Positions 1 to 8,514 of a DNA stretch of 64,000 nucleotides are shown here, in pieces (the stretch's first letter is position 1; each line of letters begins with the position of its first letter). This stretch comes from an uncultured Sulfitobacter sp. (GTDB taxonomy: Bacteria > Pseudomonadota > Alphaproteobacteria > Rhodobacterales > Rhodobacteraceae), in NCBI GenBank assembly GCA_937928635.1, contig CALFWM010000038.1, positions 1-64,000 of the forward strand, read 5' to 3'. The translations under genes were made by a program, and so were the position numbers. The notes beneath the pieces are model-generated. The model made no database searches. It was not told where the DNA came from and saw only the letters and a list, made by a program, of their open reading frames with translations.

Positions 1-8
1 ATCCCCCC

Positions 9-1580
9 ATGACCGATCAACAAAACGCCTCCTGGCAGATCACCAAACCCGCAATTACCTCCCCCAACGGCATCGTCGCCGCGCAATCGCGTGTCGCGGC
101 CACCATCGGCGCGGAGATCCTCTCCAAAGGCGGCAACGCCATTGACGCCGCCATCGCGACCTCCTTTGCACTCGGAGCAGCAGAACCCTGGATGAGCGGC
201 ATGGGCGGCGGCGGGTACATGGTGATCCACCTCGTGGATAACCCCATCCCAAAGGTCATCGAATTTGGCATGCGCGCGCCGCGTGGCCTGCTGCTGGACG
301 ACTATCCGATTGTTGGCGGCAAGGCCGGTGATCTATTTCCATGGCCTGCTGTCCTTGAGGACCGCAATGTGCTGGGCGCCAAATCCGTCGCCATTCCGGG
401 GCAGGTCGCGGGCATGGGGCTGGCACATGAAACCTTTGGCACATTGCCCTGGGCAGACCTGATCGCCCCGGCGATCACATTGGCCGATCAGGGCTTGCCG
501 GTAGACTGGTATGCGCAATTGATCCTTGCAGGCTCCGCCAAAGACCTCACGGCCTTTCCCGCCTCTGCTGAGACATTTCTGGAGCAGGGCACTTTTCCAA
601 AGTCGCGAGGCTGGACGGCATTGGACGATACCCGCTGTGACCTGTCGCGACTGGCCACAACCCTGCGCACCATCGCAGACCATGGCCCACAGGCTTTTTA
701 CACCGGTCCCCTTGCCGAAACGATCATCGCGGAGCTGACCACAGCTGGCGGGCGGCACAGTCTGCAAGACCTCGCAGGCTATCGCGCCACATTGCTCGAT
801 GCGCTGATCCACCCCTACCGCGACCACAAAATCATCGGCACACCCAACCTGACAGCCGGGCCAACGCTGAACCATGCACTGGAACTGATCAAAGGCTGGC
901 AGCCTGCGGGCAACACCCCGGATGCGGAGGCCTATGCGGCCTACGACGCGGCCATCCGCGCGGCAAACCGGTATCGCTACAACGCAATGGGCGACACGGA
1001 GCATGAACCGGACCCCTCCTGCACCAGCCATTTCAACGTGGTGGACGACGCGGGCAATATGGTCTCCTGCACCCAAACCCTGCTGTCGATCTTTGGCTCG
1101 CGGCTGATGCTGCCGACCACTGGCATCATGATGAACAACGGGATCATGTGGTTTGACCCTGAACCGGGCAAACCCAATTCCCTTGCGCCGGGCAAAGGAT
1201 GTCTGGCCAACATGTGCCCCACAATCCTGTCGCGCAGCGATGGCACGATGTTTGCGCTCGGGGCCTCTGGCGGGCGCAAAATCATGCCCAGCGTGGCACA
1301 GTTGACGTCATTCCTGCTGGATTATGGCATGGATCTGGGCACGGCGATGCATACCCCACGTCTGGACGCGAGCCTTGCGAAGGTAACCATTGTGGATGAC
1401 ACCATGGCACAAGAGACCATCGACGCCCTGCGCGGGTCACTGGATGATGTCCGCGCCGCCCCGCGCACGATCTATCCCCTGCACTTTGCCTGCCCCTCTG
1501 CCGTGTCGCGACAGGGTGCGGAAAATGCGGGCGCAACGGAGGTCATGGCCCCGTGGGCGGATGCGGTGGCGGTGTCCTGA
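9..1580 (+). CDS. ggt: Gamma-glutamyltransferase family protein
   Basis: A 523-residue Ntn-hydrolase of the gamma-glutamyltranspeptidase family, which hydrolyses or transfers gamma-glutamyl groups such as that of glutathione. The family precursor cleaves itself before a Thr that becomes the nucleophile; here the CTSHF motif places it near residue 339. The glycine-rich stretch after MSGMGGGG (about residues 63-70) and the later GASGGRKIMP segment fit the family. There is no N-terminal signal peptide, and the protein is somewhat shorter than periplasmic enzymes of about 580 residues, so a cytoplasmic location is inferred. The start lies at the window edge, so its ribosome site and upstream neighbour are not visible. 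The exact substrate is unknown. Confidence 0.88.
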   Translation: MTDQQNASWQITKPAITSPNGIVAAQSRVAATIGAEILSKGGNAIDAAIATSFALGAAEPWMSGMGGGGYMVIHLVDNPIPKVIEFGMRAPRGLLLDDYPIVGGKAGDLFPWPAVLEDRNVLGAKSVAIPGQVAGMGLAHETFGTLPWADLIAPAITLADQGLPVDWYAQLILAGSAKDLTAFPASAETFLEQGTFPKSRGWTALDDTRCDLSRLATTLRTIADHGPQAFYTGPLAETIIAELTTAGGRHSLQDLAGYRATLLDALIHPYRDHKIIGTPNLTAGPTLNHALELIKGWQPAGNTPDAEAYAAYDAAIRAANRYRYNAMGDTEHEPDPSCTSHFNVVDDAGNMVSCTQTLLSIFGSRLMLPTTGIMMNNGIMWFDPEPGKPNSLAPGKGCLANMCPTILSRSDGTMFALGASGGRKIMPSVAQLTSFLLDYGMDLGTAMHTPRLDASLAKVTIVDDTMAQETIDALRGSLDDVRAAPRTIYPLHFACPSAVSRQGAENAGATEVMAPWADAVAVS

Positions 1581-1588
1581 CCTGCGCC

Positions 1589-2098
1589 CTACCGCTCCAA
1601 CCGCTCCCACAAAGTGAGATTGTGATCAATCAGCCGGCCCAACATCTCATCAAACACCTGCACTTCTGCGGTGCTTAACGGGGCCAGCACACGCTCATTG
1701 CGCCGGATCACTTCCTTGATCACATCATCATAAAGCGTGCGCCCCCGTGCCGTGAGGCTCAGCACAACTGCGCGCGCATCCTTTGGGTCCAGCTTGTTCT
1801 TGATCAACCCTTTGGCCCCCAATGCCTTGATCAACCGGCTGAGCTGACTTTTGTCCATCAACATCAAATCAGCCAGATCACCGGGATGCGCGGGGCCATG
1901 CGCCTGCGTAAGCGCCAGCAAACGCCACTCATTGATACTGAGATCAAACAGCTTTTGCGTCCAGCGCTGGCCCGTTCGCTCATTAAGCCCCACAAGCCGC
2001 GCCAGTTTGAACACGATGACATCTTCAATGGAGACAATGGGCGGGTGTTTGGCCCCGGACCCCCTGCTGTCGCGATCAGAAATTGTCGGCTTGGTCAT
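1589..2098 (-). CDS. MarR family transcriptional regulator
   Basis: A winged-helix regulator of about 169 residues. The central part (HPGDLADLMLMDKSQLSRLI, then a basic wing with DPKDARAVVLSLTARG) is the MarR DNA-binding domain, with dimerising helices at both ends. I chose the ATG at 2098 over one five codons upstream because the extra MGGRA looks non-conserved; this is uncertain. The gene converges on the gamma-glutamyltransferase gene with only 8 bp between stops, and is divergent from the helicase gene. The ligand and targets cannot be read from the sequence; autoregulation from the 2099-2301 gap would be typical of the family. Confidence 0.85.
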   Translation of the reverse strand: MTKPTISDRDSRGSGAKHPPIVSIEDVIVFKLARLVGLNERTGQRWTQKLFDLSINEWRLLALTQAHGPAHPGDLADLMLMDKSQLSRLIKALGAKGLIKNKLDPKDARAVVLSLTARGRTLYDDVIKEVIRRNERVLAPLSTAEVQVFDEMLGRLIDHNLTLWERLER

Positions 2099-2301
2099 GG
2101 CACGGCCACCCATCAGGAACGTTGTGATGCAACAGTTTCCGCAATTTTTGCGCTATCGCAAGGTTTCCCTGATTTTCTGCACCAAACAGCCTGCCCTGAC
2201 AAACCGGTGTACATTTGCGCCCCGACCCCTTACCGACAGCGCCAACGCCGAACCGGCTGGGCAAATATTGCCCCTATACCCCCAAAAGGACACCCCACCC
2301 C

Positions 2302-4428
2302 GTGATCCAGACCCTCGCTGATGCCCTCGCAAAACAAGGCTATGACACCCTCATGCCGGTTCAGGAGGCCGTGTCAGACCCTGCGTTGAACGACGCTGAC
2401 CTGCTGGTGTCGGCCCAGACAGGCTCAGGCAAAACCGTGGGCTTCGGGCTGGCGATTGCGCCAACACTTTTGGGCGAGAACACCCACTTTGGCCGTGCCG
2501 GCGCGCCCCTTGCGCTGATCATCGCGCCGACCCGTGAACTGGCCATGCAGGTCAGCCGCGAACTGGGCTGGCTTTACGGGCTGGCGGGCGCCGTTGTAAC
2601 CACCTGCGTGGGCGGCATGGACACGCGCACGGAACGCCGCGCGCTGGATCGTGGTGCACATATCGTTGTGGCCACGCCGGGGCGGCTTTGTGATCACATC
2701 AAACGCGGCAACATCGACCTCAACGAGTTGCGCGCCGTGGTGTTGGATGAAGCGGACGAAATGCTGGATCTTGGCTTTCGCGAGGACCTTGAATTTATCC
2801 TGGGCGAAGCGCCAGAGGACCGCCGCACGCTGATGTTTTCCGCCACTGTGCCCGCCGCAATCGCGAAACTGGCCAAAAGCTATCAACGCGACGCCCAACG
2901 CATTTCTACCGTGGGCGAGGCCAAGCAGCACAGCGATATCGAATACCGCGCCCTGCAAGTGCATCCGCGCGACATTGAAAACGCCATCATCAACGTGCTG
3001 CGGTTTTACGAGGCCAAGAATGCCATCGTTTTCTGCAACACCCGTGCTGCCGTGGCCCGTCTGACAACGCGGTTTACCAACCGGGGGTTCTCCGTGGTGG
3101 CGCTGTCCGGCGAATTGACCCAATCCGAACGCACCAACGCCCTGCAAGCCCTGCGCGACGGGCGCGCGCGGGTCTGTATCGCCACCGACGTGGCCGCGCG
3201 TGGCATTGACCTGCCCAACCTTGAACTGGTGATCCACGCCGACCTGCCCACCAATGCGGATACGTTGAAACACCGCTCTGGCCGCACGGGGCGCGCGGGG
3301 CGCAAGGGCGTCTCTGCCCTGATCGTGCCCCCCAAGATGCGCACAAAGGCCAACCGCCTGCTCGGCTGGGCCCATCTGACTGCGGAATGGGCGGCACCGC
3401 CTTCTGCGGCTGAGGTGAACGCAGCGGACGAAGAACGCCTGCTTAATGACGATGCCTGGACCACCCCTGCCCCGGATGATGCAACTGATTTTGTGGCCAG
3501 CCTGGCCACCAAATTCACCAAACAACAACTCGCCACGGCTTTCGTGAACCTGTTTCGCGCCCGTGCCTCCGCCCCCGAAGAACTGGGCGAGGCAAGCGAT
3601 GACAAACCGCGCCCGGCCTTTGGGCCGTCGGTCTGGTTTTCCGTCTCCAAAGGGCGCAACGATGGGGCAGAGCCGCGTACCTTGTTGCCGATGCTCTGCC
3701 GTTTGGGGGACCTCACCAAAGACGACGTTGGCGCAATCCGCGTGCAGGACACCCACGCCTTTGTGGAAATCCTCGCCGCCTCCGCCACCCGGTTTGTGAC
3801 TGCGCTGGGCCCTGATATGAAGGGCGAGGACGGTGCGGTGATCACGCAGTTGGACAAAGCGCCGGAGTTTCCGCGCGGCTCAAAACGGGATGCTGGGCGC
3901 GGGCCAAAACCCGGTGGCCGCCCGGACCGTGGGCCAAAGCCGGATCGCAAACCCCATCGCAAAAGCTATGACCCGGATGCGCCATCAGCCCCGCGCAAAC
4001 CACGTGCTGACGACACCTCAAAACCCGACAAACCCCGCAAGGCAAGATCAGACTTCAAACCGCGCGATGAGGCTCCGCGCAAACCAAAGGGGGAGCGCCC
4101 GCCAAAATCGCACAAGACCGAGCGCACACCGATGAAACCGGGGGCCAAGCCCAAGGCAAAAGCCGTCTGGAAAACCGACGGTCCGGCCGACGCGCCACAC
4201 AAACCCAAAGGGGGCAAACCGCAGGGGGCCAAGCCAAAATTCGAGGGCAAGCCCAAGTTTGACGGCAAACCCAAAGGCAAGGGTGGCAAACCAACAGGGA
4301 AACCCGGCAAGCCTGCGGCACCGGGAGAGAAGTCTTACAAGCGCGCTGCGGACCCTTCCAAGCGTTTCACACCGCCCGGTAAAATTGGCAAACAGGGCGG
4401 CAACGCGACACCCAAGCGCCGCAAGTAA
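2302..4428 (+). CDS. DEAD-box ATP-dependent RNA helicase with DbpA-type domain and basic tail
   Basis: An RNA helicase of about 708 residues for RNA or ribosome remodelling. All core motifs are visible: Q motif (MPVQEAV), Walker A AQTGSGKT near residue 38, PTRELA, TPGR, DEAD at 149-152, SAT, the ATDVAARGID motif and HRSGRTGRAGRKG. After the core, a segment around residues 450-520 (PRTLLPMLCRLG to VEILAASA) resembles the DbpA RNA-binding domain. Roughly residues 525-708 are a low-complexity tail rich in Lys, Pro, Gly and Arg, probably a disordered RNA-binding extension. I prefer the GTG at 2302 (AAAAGGA 11 bases upstream), because the 29 residues before it in the longer frame are not helicase-like. 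Confidence 0.87.
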   Translation: MIQTLADALAKQGYDTLMPVQEAVSDPALNDADLLVSAQTGSGKTVGFGLAIAPTLLGENTHFGRAGAPLALIIAPTRELAMQVSRELGWLYGLAGAVVTTCVGGMDTRTERRALDRGAHIVVATPGRLCDHIKRGNIDLNELRAVVLDEADEMLDLGFREDLEFILGEAPEDRRTLMFSATVPAAIAKLAKSYQRDAQRISTVGEAKQHSDIEYRALQVHPRDIENAIINVLRFYEAKNAIVFCNTRAAVARLTTRFTNRGFSVVALSGELTQSERTNALQALRDGRARVCIATDVAARGIDLPNLELVIHADLPTNADTLKHRSGRTGRAGRKGVSALIVPPKMRTKANRLLGWAHLTAEWAAPPSAAEVNAADEERLLNDDAWTTPAPDDATDFVASLATKFTKQQLATAFVNLFRARASAPEELGEASDDKPRPAFGPSVWFSVSKGRNDGAEPRTLLPMLCRLGDLTKDDVGAIRVQDTHAFVEILAASATRFVTALGPDMKGEDGAVITQLDKAPEFPRGSKRDAGRGPKPGGRPDRGPKPDRKPHRKSYDPDAPSAPRKPRADDTSKPDKPRKARSDFKPRDEAPRKPKGERPPKSHKTERTPMKPGAKPKAKAVWKTDGPADAPHKPKGGKPQGAKPKFEGKPKFDGKPKGKGGKPTGKPGKPAAPGEKSYKRAADPSKRFTPPGKIGKQGGNATPKRRK

Positions 4429-4505
4429 CGGACGGCGGCCATTGGGCCACAAAAACAGACCAGCCCTTTCGTGTTATGCCGCACACCAACGGCTGGACGC
4501 GGATA

Positions 4506-4577
4506 CGGACTTTTTGAAAGTTCCGGACCGATTTCTTCTCAAAGAAATCGTTTCCCAAACGAAAACGCCGGCGTTTT
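4506..4577. repeat. Array of three hairpins between convergent genes
   Basis: Three consecutive inverted repeats lie between the helicase and tauC stops. Arms are 4506-4513/4517-4525 (CGGACTTT with AAAG-T-TCCG, one bulge), 4529-4537/4542-4550 (CGATTTCTT, perfect), and 4562-4577 (AAAACGCC followed directly by GGCGTTTT). Position between two converging genes suggests bidirectional termination or 3'-end protection (inference). The rest of 4429-4603 shows nothing else recognisable. Confidence 0.6.
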
Positions 4578-4603
4578 TCAATTCTCCTAAAAGGCGTGCG
4601 GGA

Positions 4604-5878
4604 TCAGCCCTTGCCTTTCCAAGGCACCAGCAGCCGTTCGGCCCAGCGCATCAGCATGTCGATCCCAAAACCGATGACACCAATCAGGATGATCCCCAGG
4701 ATCACAATGTCAGTGTTCTGGAAACGAGAGGCCACCATAATCATCATACCCGCGCCCTGTTCCGCGGCCACCAGTTCAGCCGCAACAACCGTGCCCCAAC
4801 AGACCCCCATGGCCACACGGGCCCCGGTGAATATCTCGGGCAGGGAATTGGGCATGATAACATGACGCATGATCTGCCATTTGCTGGCCCCCAGCGAATA
4901 GGCCGCATGCACCTTGGAAATATTGACCCCCGACACGCCCGAACGTGCGGCAATGGCCATGATCCACAAGGCGGCAAGGAACAGCAGGATGATCTTGCCT
5001 GTCTCCCCAATGCCAAACCAGATAATCACCAGCGGGATCAGGGCAAGCGGTGGCACCGGGCGCATGAATTCCACAATCGGGTCAAACCAGCCCCGGAACC
5101 AATTGCTCAGCCCCATGGCATAGCCCAGCGGAATACCCACCAGCGCCCCGAGCAGGAACCCGGCAACAACACGGAACAATGAGTATCCCAGGTGTTCAAA
5201 TAATGTGAAACTGCGAAACCCATCGCTCAAAACTGTCAATGTCCGGCTCCAGACCTGCTCCGGCGGGGGCAGATACAGCGGCTCCATCTGCCAGCCCCGA
5301 TACGGGGCGACGTTGGGCGTGCCCTTGTCGGACAATGTCACCGCCCCGTTTTCGATCTGAACTGTTTCACCGGGCAAAATGGCCTGCCCGTTGATCGCAA
5401 CAACCTTTGCGCCGTCCTTCTTGGTAATCTCGTCGTTCTTATCCACCCGCACCAGACCTGTGCGCCATTGTGCGATGGCAGATGAGTCATTCTTGGCAAA
5501 ACCATCGCCCGGCTCCACGTCGGGTGCTGCGGTTTCGGTTTCGCGTGGGAAAACAACAACCGTGACGGTCCCGTCGTCACGTTCCCCATCCGCTTCTGCG
5601 GTGTAGGTAAATTCCAGCGTTCCGACATAGGCCCCCGGCGCGTGCAGGAATTTTGGAAGCAAGCTGGAGCCTGTGAACATACCCCAGATCAAAAACAGTG
5701 TCAGGATCGAAATGATGCCGGCCCATCGGTTGGGACGCACCGCACTTTCATCCCCGAACGTCACTGTCTTGAGGGATGTGTAGTCTTTCATCGTGGCGCG
5801 CTGCACCACCTTGGTGACAATGAAATAGGCGGCGATAAAGATGCCCAGATAAATGGCAAGAACAAACAAACCAGTCAT
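4604..5878 (-). CDS. tauC: Taurine ABC transporter permease with large N-terminal periplasmic insertion
   Basis: Inner-membrane permease of the taurine importer, 424 residues against about 275 for a standard TauC. The C-terminal part (from about residue 225) is a normal binding-protein-dependent permease domain, with the EAA loop region around AAYSLGASKWQIMRHVIMP. The N-terminus has transmembrane segments at about 3-23 and 52-72, followed by about 130 hydrophilic residues with beta-like character (near 80-205) that probably lie in the periplasm. Its start overlaps the tauB stop in an ATGA junction. Substrate is inferred from the adjacent tpa and xsc genes. The gene order is that of an operon tauA-tauB-tauC. 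Confidence 0.86.
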   Translation of the reverse strand: MTGLFVLAIYLGIFIAAYFIVTKVVQRATMKDYTSLKTVTFGDESAVRPNRWAGIISILTLFLIWGMFTGSSLLPKFLHAPGAYVGTLEFTYTAEADGERDDGTVTVVVFPRETETAAPDVEPGDGFAKNDSSAIAQWRTGLVRVDKNDEITKKDGAKVVAINGQAILPGETVQIENGAVTLSDKGTPNVAPYRGWQMEPLYLPPPEQVWSRTLTVLSDGFRSFTLFEHLGYSLFRVVAGFLLGALVGIPLGYAMGLSNWFRGWFDPIVEFMRPVPPLALIPLVIIWFGIGETGKIILLFLAALWIMAIAARSGVSGVNISKVHAAYSLGASKWQIMRHVIMPNSLPEIFTGARVAMGVCWGTVVAAELVAAEQGAGMMIMVASRFQNTDIVILGIILIGVIGFGIDMLMRWAERLLVPWKGKG

Positions 5879-6681
5879 GATGCTTCCTCCGTCCGACCCA
5901 TAATTTCTTCTTCCATGTCCCAGATCATATTCAGGATCTCATCGCGTTTGACGGCGAAATCGGGGTGCTTTTTCACCTCACGCAGGTCTGCACCAACGCC
6001 AAGTTCGGCAAACGGCAGACGGTATTCCTTGTGGATACGACCGGGGCGGGGGGCCATGACAATCAGACGTTCGCCCAGCAACAATGCCTCTTCCACCGAG
6101 TGGGTGATCAAAATGATTGTCTTGCCGGTCTCTTTCCAGAGTTTCAGCACCAGGCTTTGCATCTTTTCGCGCGTCAACGCATCAAGCGCCCCCAGGGGTT
6201 CATCCATCAGGATCACATCAGGGTCATTTGCCAGACAGCGGGCCAATGCCACACGCTGCTGCATCCCGCCGGACAATTCGTAAACTGCCTTTTCCTTGAA
6301 TTCCTGTAGACCAACCACGTCAAGCAGATGATTAACAATCTCTGTCTTATCGTTCTTGGGCATGCCCTTCATCGAGGGGCCAAACCCCACGTTGTCCCGC
6401 ACGGACATCCATTCAAACAGGGCCCCTTTCTGGAACACCATGCCGCGCTCGGCATCCGGGCCCGTGATCTCGTGATCATTGAGCTCCAACCGACCGCTGG
6501 TCTGCGCCAGAAAACCTGCGAGAATATTCAGCAATGTCGTCTTGCCACAGCCTGAGGGGCCAAGCACGCTCATCAGCTCACCCGGTTTGAGGTCAAGCGA
6601 CACGTTTTCCAACGCCTGAACAGACCCGCCGTTGGGCAGATCAAAGCGCATGGAGATATCTTGTAGGGATAACCCTGACAT
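5875..6681 (-). CDS. tauB: Taurine ABC transporter ATP-binding protein
   Basis: The 268-residue cytoplasmic ATPase that powers taurine import. Walker A GPSGCGKTT lies near residues 41-49, the signature LSGGMQQRVALARCLA near 138-153, Walker B VILMDEPLGALD follows, and the switch histidine is in ITHSVEEA. It belongs to the nitrate/sulfonate/taurine (SsuB/TauB) ATPase group. A strong GGAGGGG ribosome site precedes the ATG. It is the middle gene of tauABC, translationally coupled to tauC by a 4-base overlap and separated from tauA by 115 bases that contain a strong hairpin. Specificity for taurine rests on context; a sulfonate or nitrate role would be the alternative without that context. Confidence 0.92.
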   Translation of the reverse strand: MSGLSLQDISMRFDLPNGGSVQALENVSLDLKPGELMSVLGPSGCGKTTLLNILAGFLAQTSGRLELNDHEITGPDAERGMVFQKGALFEWMSVRDNVGFGPSMKGMPKNDKTEIVNHLLDVVGLQEFKEKAVYELSGGMQQRVALARCLANDPDVILMDEPLGALDALTREKMQSLVLKLWKETGKTIILITHSVEEALLLGERLIVMAPRPGRIHKEYRLPFAELGVGADLREVKKHPDFAVKRDEILNMIWDMEEEIMGRTEEAS

Positions 6682-6755
6682 CAGATCCCCTCCTTCTCTG
6701 AAGCTGTAATGTCTTGAAAGCAGTGTTCAGCCTGTCGCGGCGAACATCAATAACA

Positions 6756-6787
6756 AAAGAGGCGCGAAACTGACGTCGCGCCTCTTT
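6756..6787 (-). terminator. Hairpin between tauA and tauB (partial terminator)
   Basis: A perfect 12-bp stem (AAAGAGGCGCGA / TCGCGCCTCTTT) with an 8-base loop lies just after the tauA stop in the direction of transcription, followed by a T-rich run. Such elements after a binding-protein gene commonly give more binding protein than ATPase and permease by attenuation or 3'-end protection. That effect is an inference here. Confidence 0.75.
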
Positions 6788-6796
6788 CCTGGATGA

Positions 6797-7798
6797 TTAC
6801 ATCCCTTTTGCGGCCTCAAGAGGCGCAGTGTTCAACGCACCCTCGTAGCTGTCCAGAGCGGAGTCGATGGAACCGGCGTTCACAAAGACGTCTGCAACGC
6901 CTTTCATGAAGGGTGCGGCTGTACCACCAAGCCATGCTTCGGAAAGCTGCTCTTCGATTGTGGGGAACGACATGGTTGAAATCGCACTGCGTGCGGCTTC
7001 CAGATCCATACCAGCCTGCTCTGCAATAACGGCCAGCTTTTCGTCGGATGGGTCAGCGGCCCACTCGGCATTTGCATCGGCTGTCACTTTCAGGAACTTG
7101 GCGAGCATGTCACCATTCTCTGCGGCAAATGCGGCAGGCACAGACGTCACGTCAAATACCAGGATGCCGATCTCTTGCTTGGCTTTACCGTCCAGCAGAA
7201 CGTCACCAAACTCCTGCATCTTGGCCCAGCCACCGCCGTAGCCGCATGCGAAATCAACAGCCTTCTGGCCCAGTGCGTTTGCACCTTCTGGCGGAGGCAT
7301 ATCCACGATCTGCAGGCTGTCGAGAGGCACACCAAAGTGGTCCATCTGACGGATGAAGCTGTAGTGCGCGGCGGTCCCCAGTGGAACGGCAACTTTCTTG
7401 CCGGCCAGCTCGCTTGCGGACGCAAGGTCAATCTCCAGATCGGAGTGTACCGCACAGCCCTGATTTTCGGCGTAGCTTACGGCTACATCAACCAACTGCA
7501 GGTCCTGACCACCGGACGCGGCAACCACGAAAGGCGGCAGGCCCTGTGAAAGCGCGATCTGAACGTCGCCAGATGCCATCGCGGCGGACATGGCTGTCCC
7601 TGTTTCAAAAGAAACCCAGTTCACTTTTGTGCCCAGCGCTTCATCATAGGTGCCGGCGGCTTTTGCCATCATCATTGGCATGGGCCACTCAAGGAAATAC
7701 GCAACGGTGATTTCACCGTGGCCGTCTGCCATCGCAGCGTTTGCGCCCATTGCAGCAATAGCGCCTGCAATGAAACCCATTGTTGTCTTTTTGATCAT
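6797..7798 (-). CDS. tauA: Taurine ABC transporter substrate-binding protein
   Basis: A 333-residue periplasmic binding protein that captures taurine for TauBC. An N-terminal signal peptide (MIKKTTMGFIAGAIAAMGAN, cleavage probably near AMA-DG at residue 24) precedes a type II solute-binding fold; SFETGTAMSAAMASGDVQIALSQ-type sequence near residues 62-84 is typical of the SsuA/TauA group. A GGGAG ribosome site lies six bases before the ATG. It is the first gene of tauABC, divergent from tpa across a 716-base regulatory region. Expected control is by TauR in response to taurine, inferred from candidate sites in that region. Confidence 0.92.
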   Translation of the reverse strand: MIKKTTMGFIAGAIAAMGANAAMADGHGEITVAYFLEWPMPMMMAKAAGTYDEALGTKVNWVSFETGTAMSAAMASGDVQIALSQGLPPFVVAASGGQDLQLVDVAVSYAENQGCAVHSDLEIDLASASELAGKKVAVPLGTAAHYSFIRQMDHFGVPLDSLQIVDMPPPEGANALGQKAVDFACGYGGGWAKMQEFGDVLLDGKAKQEIGILVFDVTSVPAAFAAENGDMLAKFLKVTADANAEWAADPSDEKLAVIAEQAGMDLEAARSAISTMSFPTIEEQLSEAWLGGTAAPFMKGVADVFVNAGSIDSALDSYEGALNTAPLEAAKGM

Positions 7799-8095
7799 CT
7801 TGTTCTCCCGTTGATCATTGACCGACCCTTAAGCAGATCGATTTACTGGTTAGGTGCCGACGTTACCGTCGGTCTGTTTTGGACTAGCCCCTCATTCCGG
7901 CAGGTGACGACGGAAAACCACATCTGGTCAGGAACCCCGGCCACACCATGTCGGTTAAAATCATGTTCGGCAATAACTTCCGTCCCGATTGTCCCGTTTT
8001 TTGGCAAACCCCCATCAAGGCGCCAATGAAACCAGCGCCACCTGTGGCCTTGTTCGCCATATCTGTGCGGGTTGCCGGGCAAGAATAAACGTCCA

Positions 8096-8119
8096 AATCC
8101 CGCAAGCAGATGAGTCCAG
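8096..8119 (-). promoter_or_regulatory. Weak candidate TauR box pair on the tauA side
   Basis: On the minus strand CTGGACTCAT begins at 8119 and TTGGACGTTT begins at 8096, 23 bases apart (the second box runs on to 8087). They resemble the CTGGACYTAA half-sites I recall for TauR of Rhodobacter capsulatus. The pair is about 300 bases from the tauA start, farther than expected, so it is weaker than the other three. Confidence 0.35.
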
Positions 8120-8391
8120 TTAGAGCAATTGAGCAGAACTGGACACAAAGCCCGAAGCGCAGATCCGCTGATGATCTGTGCCCCAGCGATCCTGACAAAG
8201 CGGCCAGAACTCACATCGGAATGATAAAACCACGCATGCTTATACCATAGACGATACATGCTATGGTCGCAACATTCAGCACCCCTCCCGGCCCGCCCAA
8301 GGCACTCCCCACCTTCCCAACCGCCCTCTGCGGCCCTCAAAATTACCCGGCACTGCCGATTTCACGCGCCACCATTCGACAGACACCGATT

Positions 8392-8423
8392 CTGGCAATA
8401 CGATCAAAGCCGACTGGCCCTAT
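8392..8423 (+). promoter_or_regulatory. Candidate TauR direct repeat upstream of tpa
   Basis: CTGGCAATAC begins at 8392 and CTGGCCCTAT at 8414, a 22-base (two-turn) spacing, 92 bases upstream of the tpa ATG. Spacing and the CTGG core match the repeats before tauR and xsc. Function as a TauR activation site is inferred. Confidence 0.5.
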
Positions 8424-8514
8424 TCGATTCGCAATAATTACAGTGAGGTCAGCTTAAACTGCGCGTAGCGCTGCGCCAATTCACGTGACATCTTATCTAC
8501 GAAAGGTCTGACCC

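Larger units (their letters stand above)
7799..8514. promoter_or_regulatory. tauA-tpa divergent control region
   Basis: A 716-base noncoding region between divergent tauA and tpa. It holds the candidate TauR box pairs listed separately, an inverted repeat GTCCAGTT/AACTGGAC at 8114-8121 and 8137-8144, and a second, ACCATAG/CTATGGT, at 8244-8250 and 8261-8267. The tpa ribosome site GAAAGG ends 7 bases before its ATG. Open frames here have poor protein character and were rejected. No convincing -35/-10 pair was assigned. Confidence 0.6.

Noticed and set aside
2425..3756. 443-codon frame antisense to the helicase gene
   Set aside because: Opposite-strand shadow of a clear helicase gene in GC-rich DNA; no recognisable domain or ribosome site.
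7879..7933. TTGGACTAGC (7879) and CTGGTCAGGA (7924) as further TauR boxes near tauA
   Set aside because: Spacing is 45 bases and the sequences diverge from the other pairs; a chance match is likely.
7843..8340. 165-codon minus-strand frame in the tauA-tpa gap
   Set aside because: Composition is Trp/Cys/Gly-rich and unlike a protein, and the frame overlaps the inverted repeats. An overlapping frame contains ATGGAGFIGA, reminiscent of an NAD-binding motif, but the following residues do not continue that fold.
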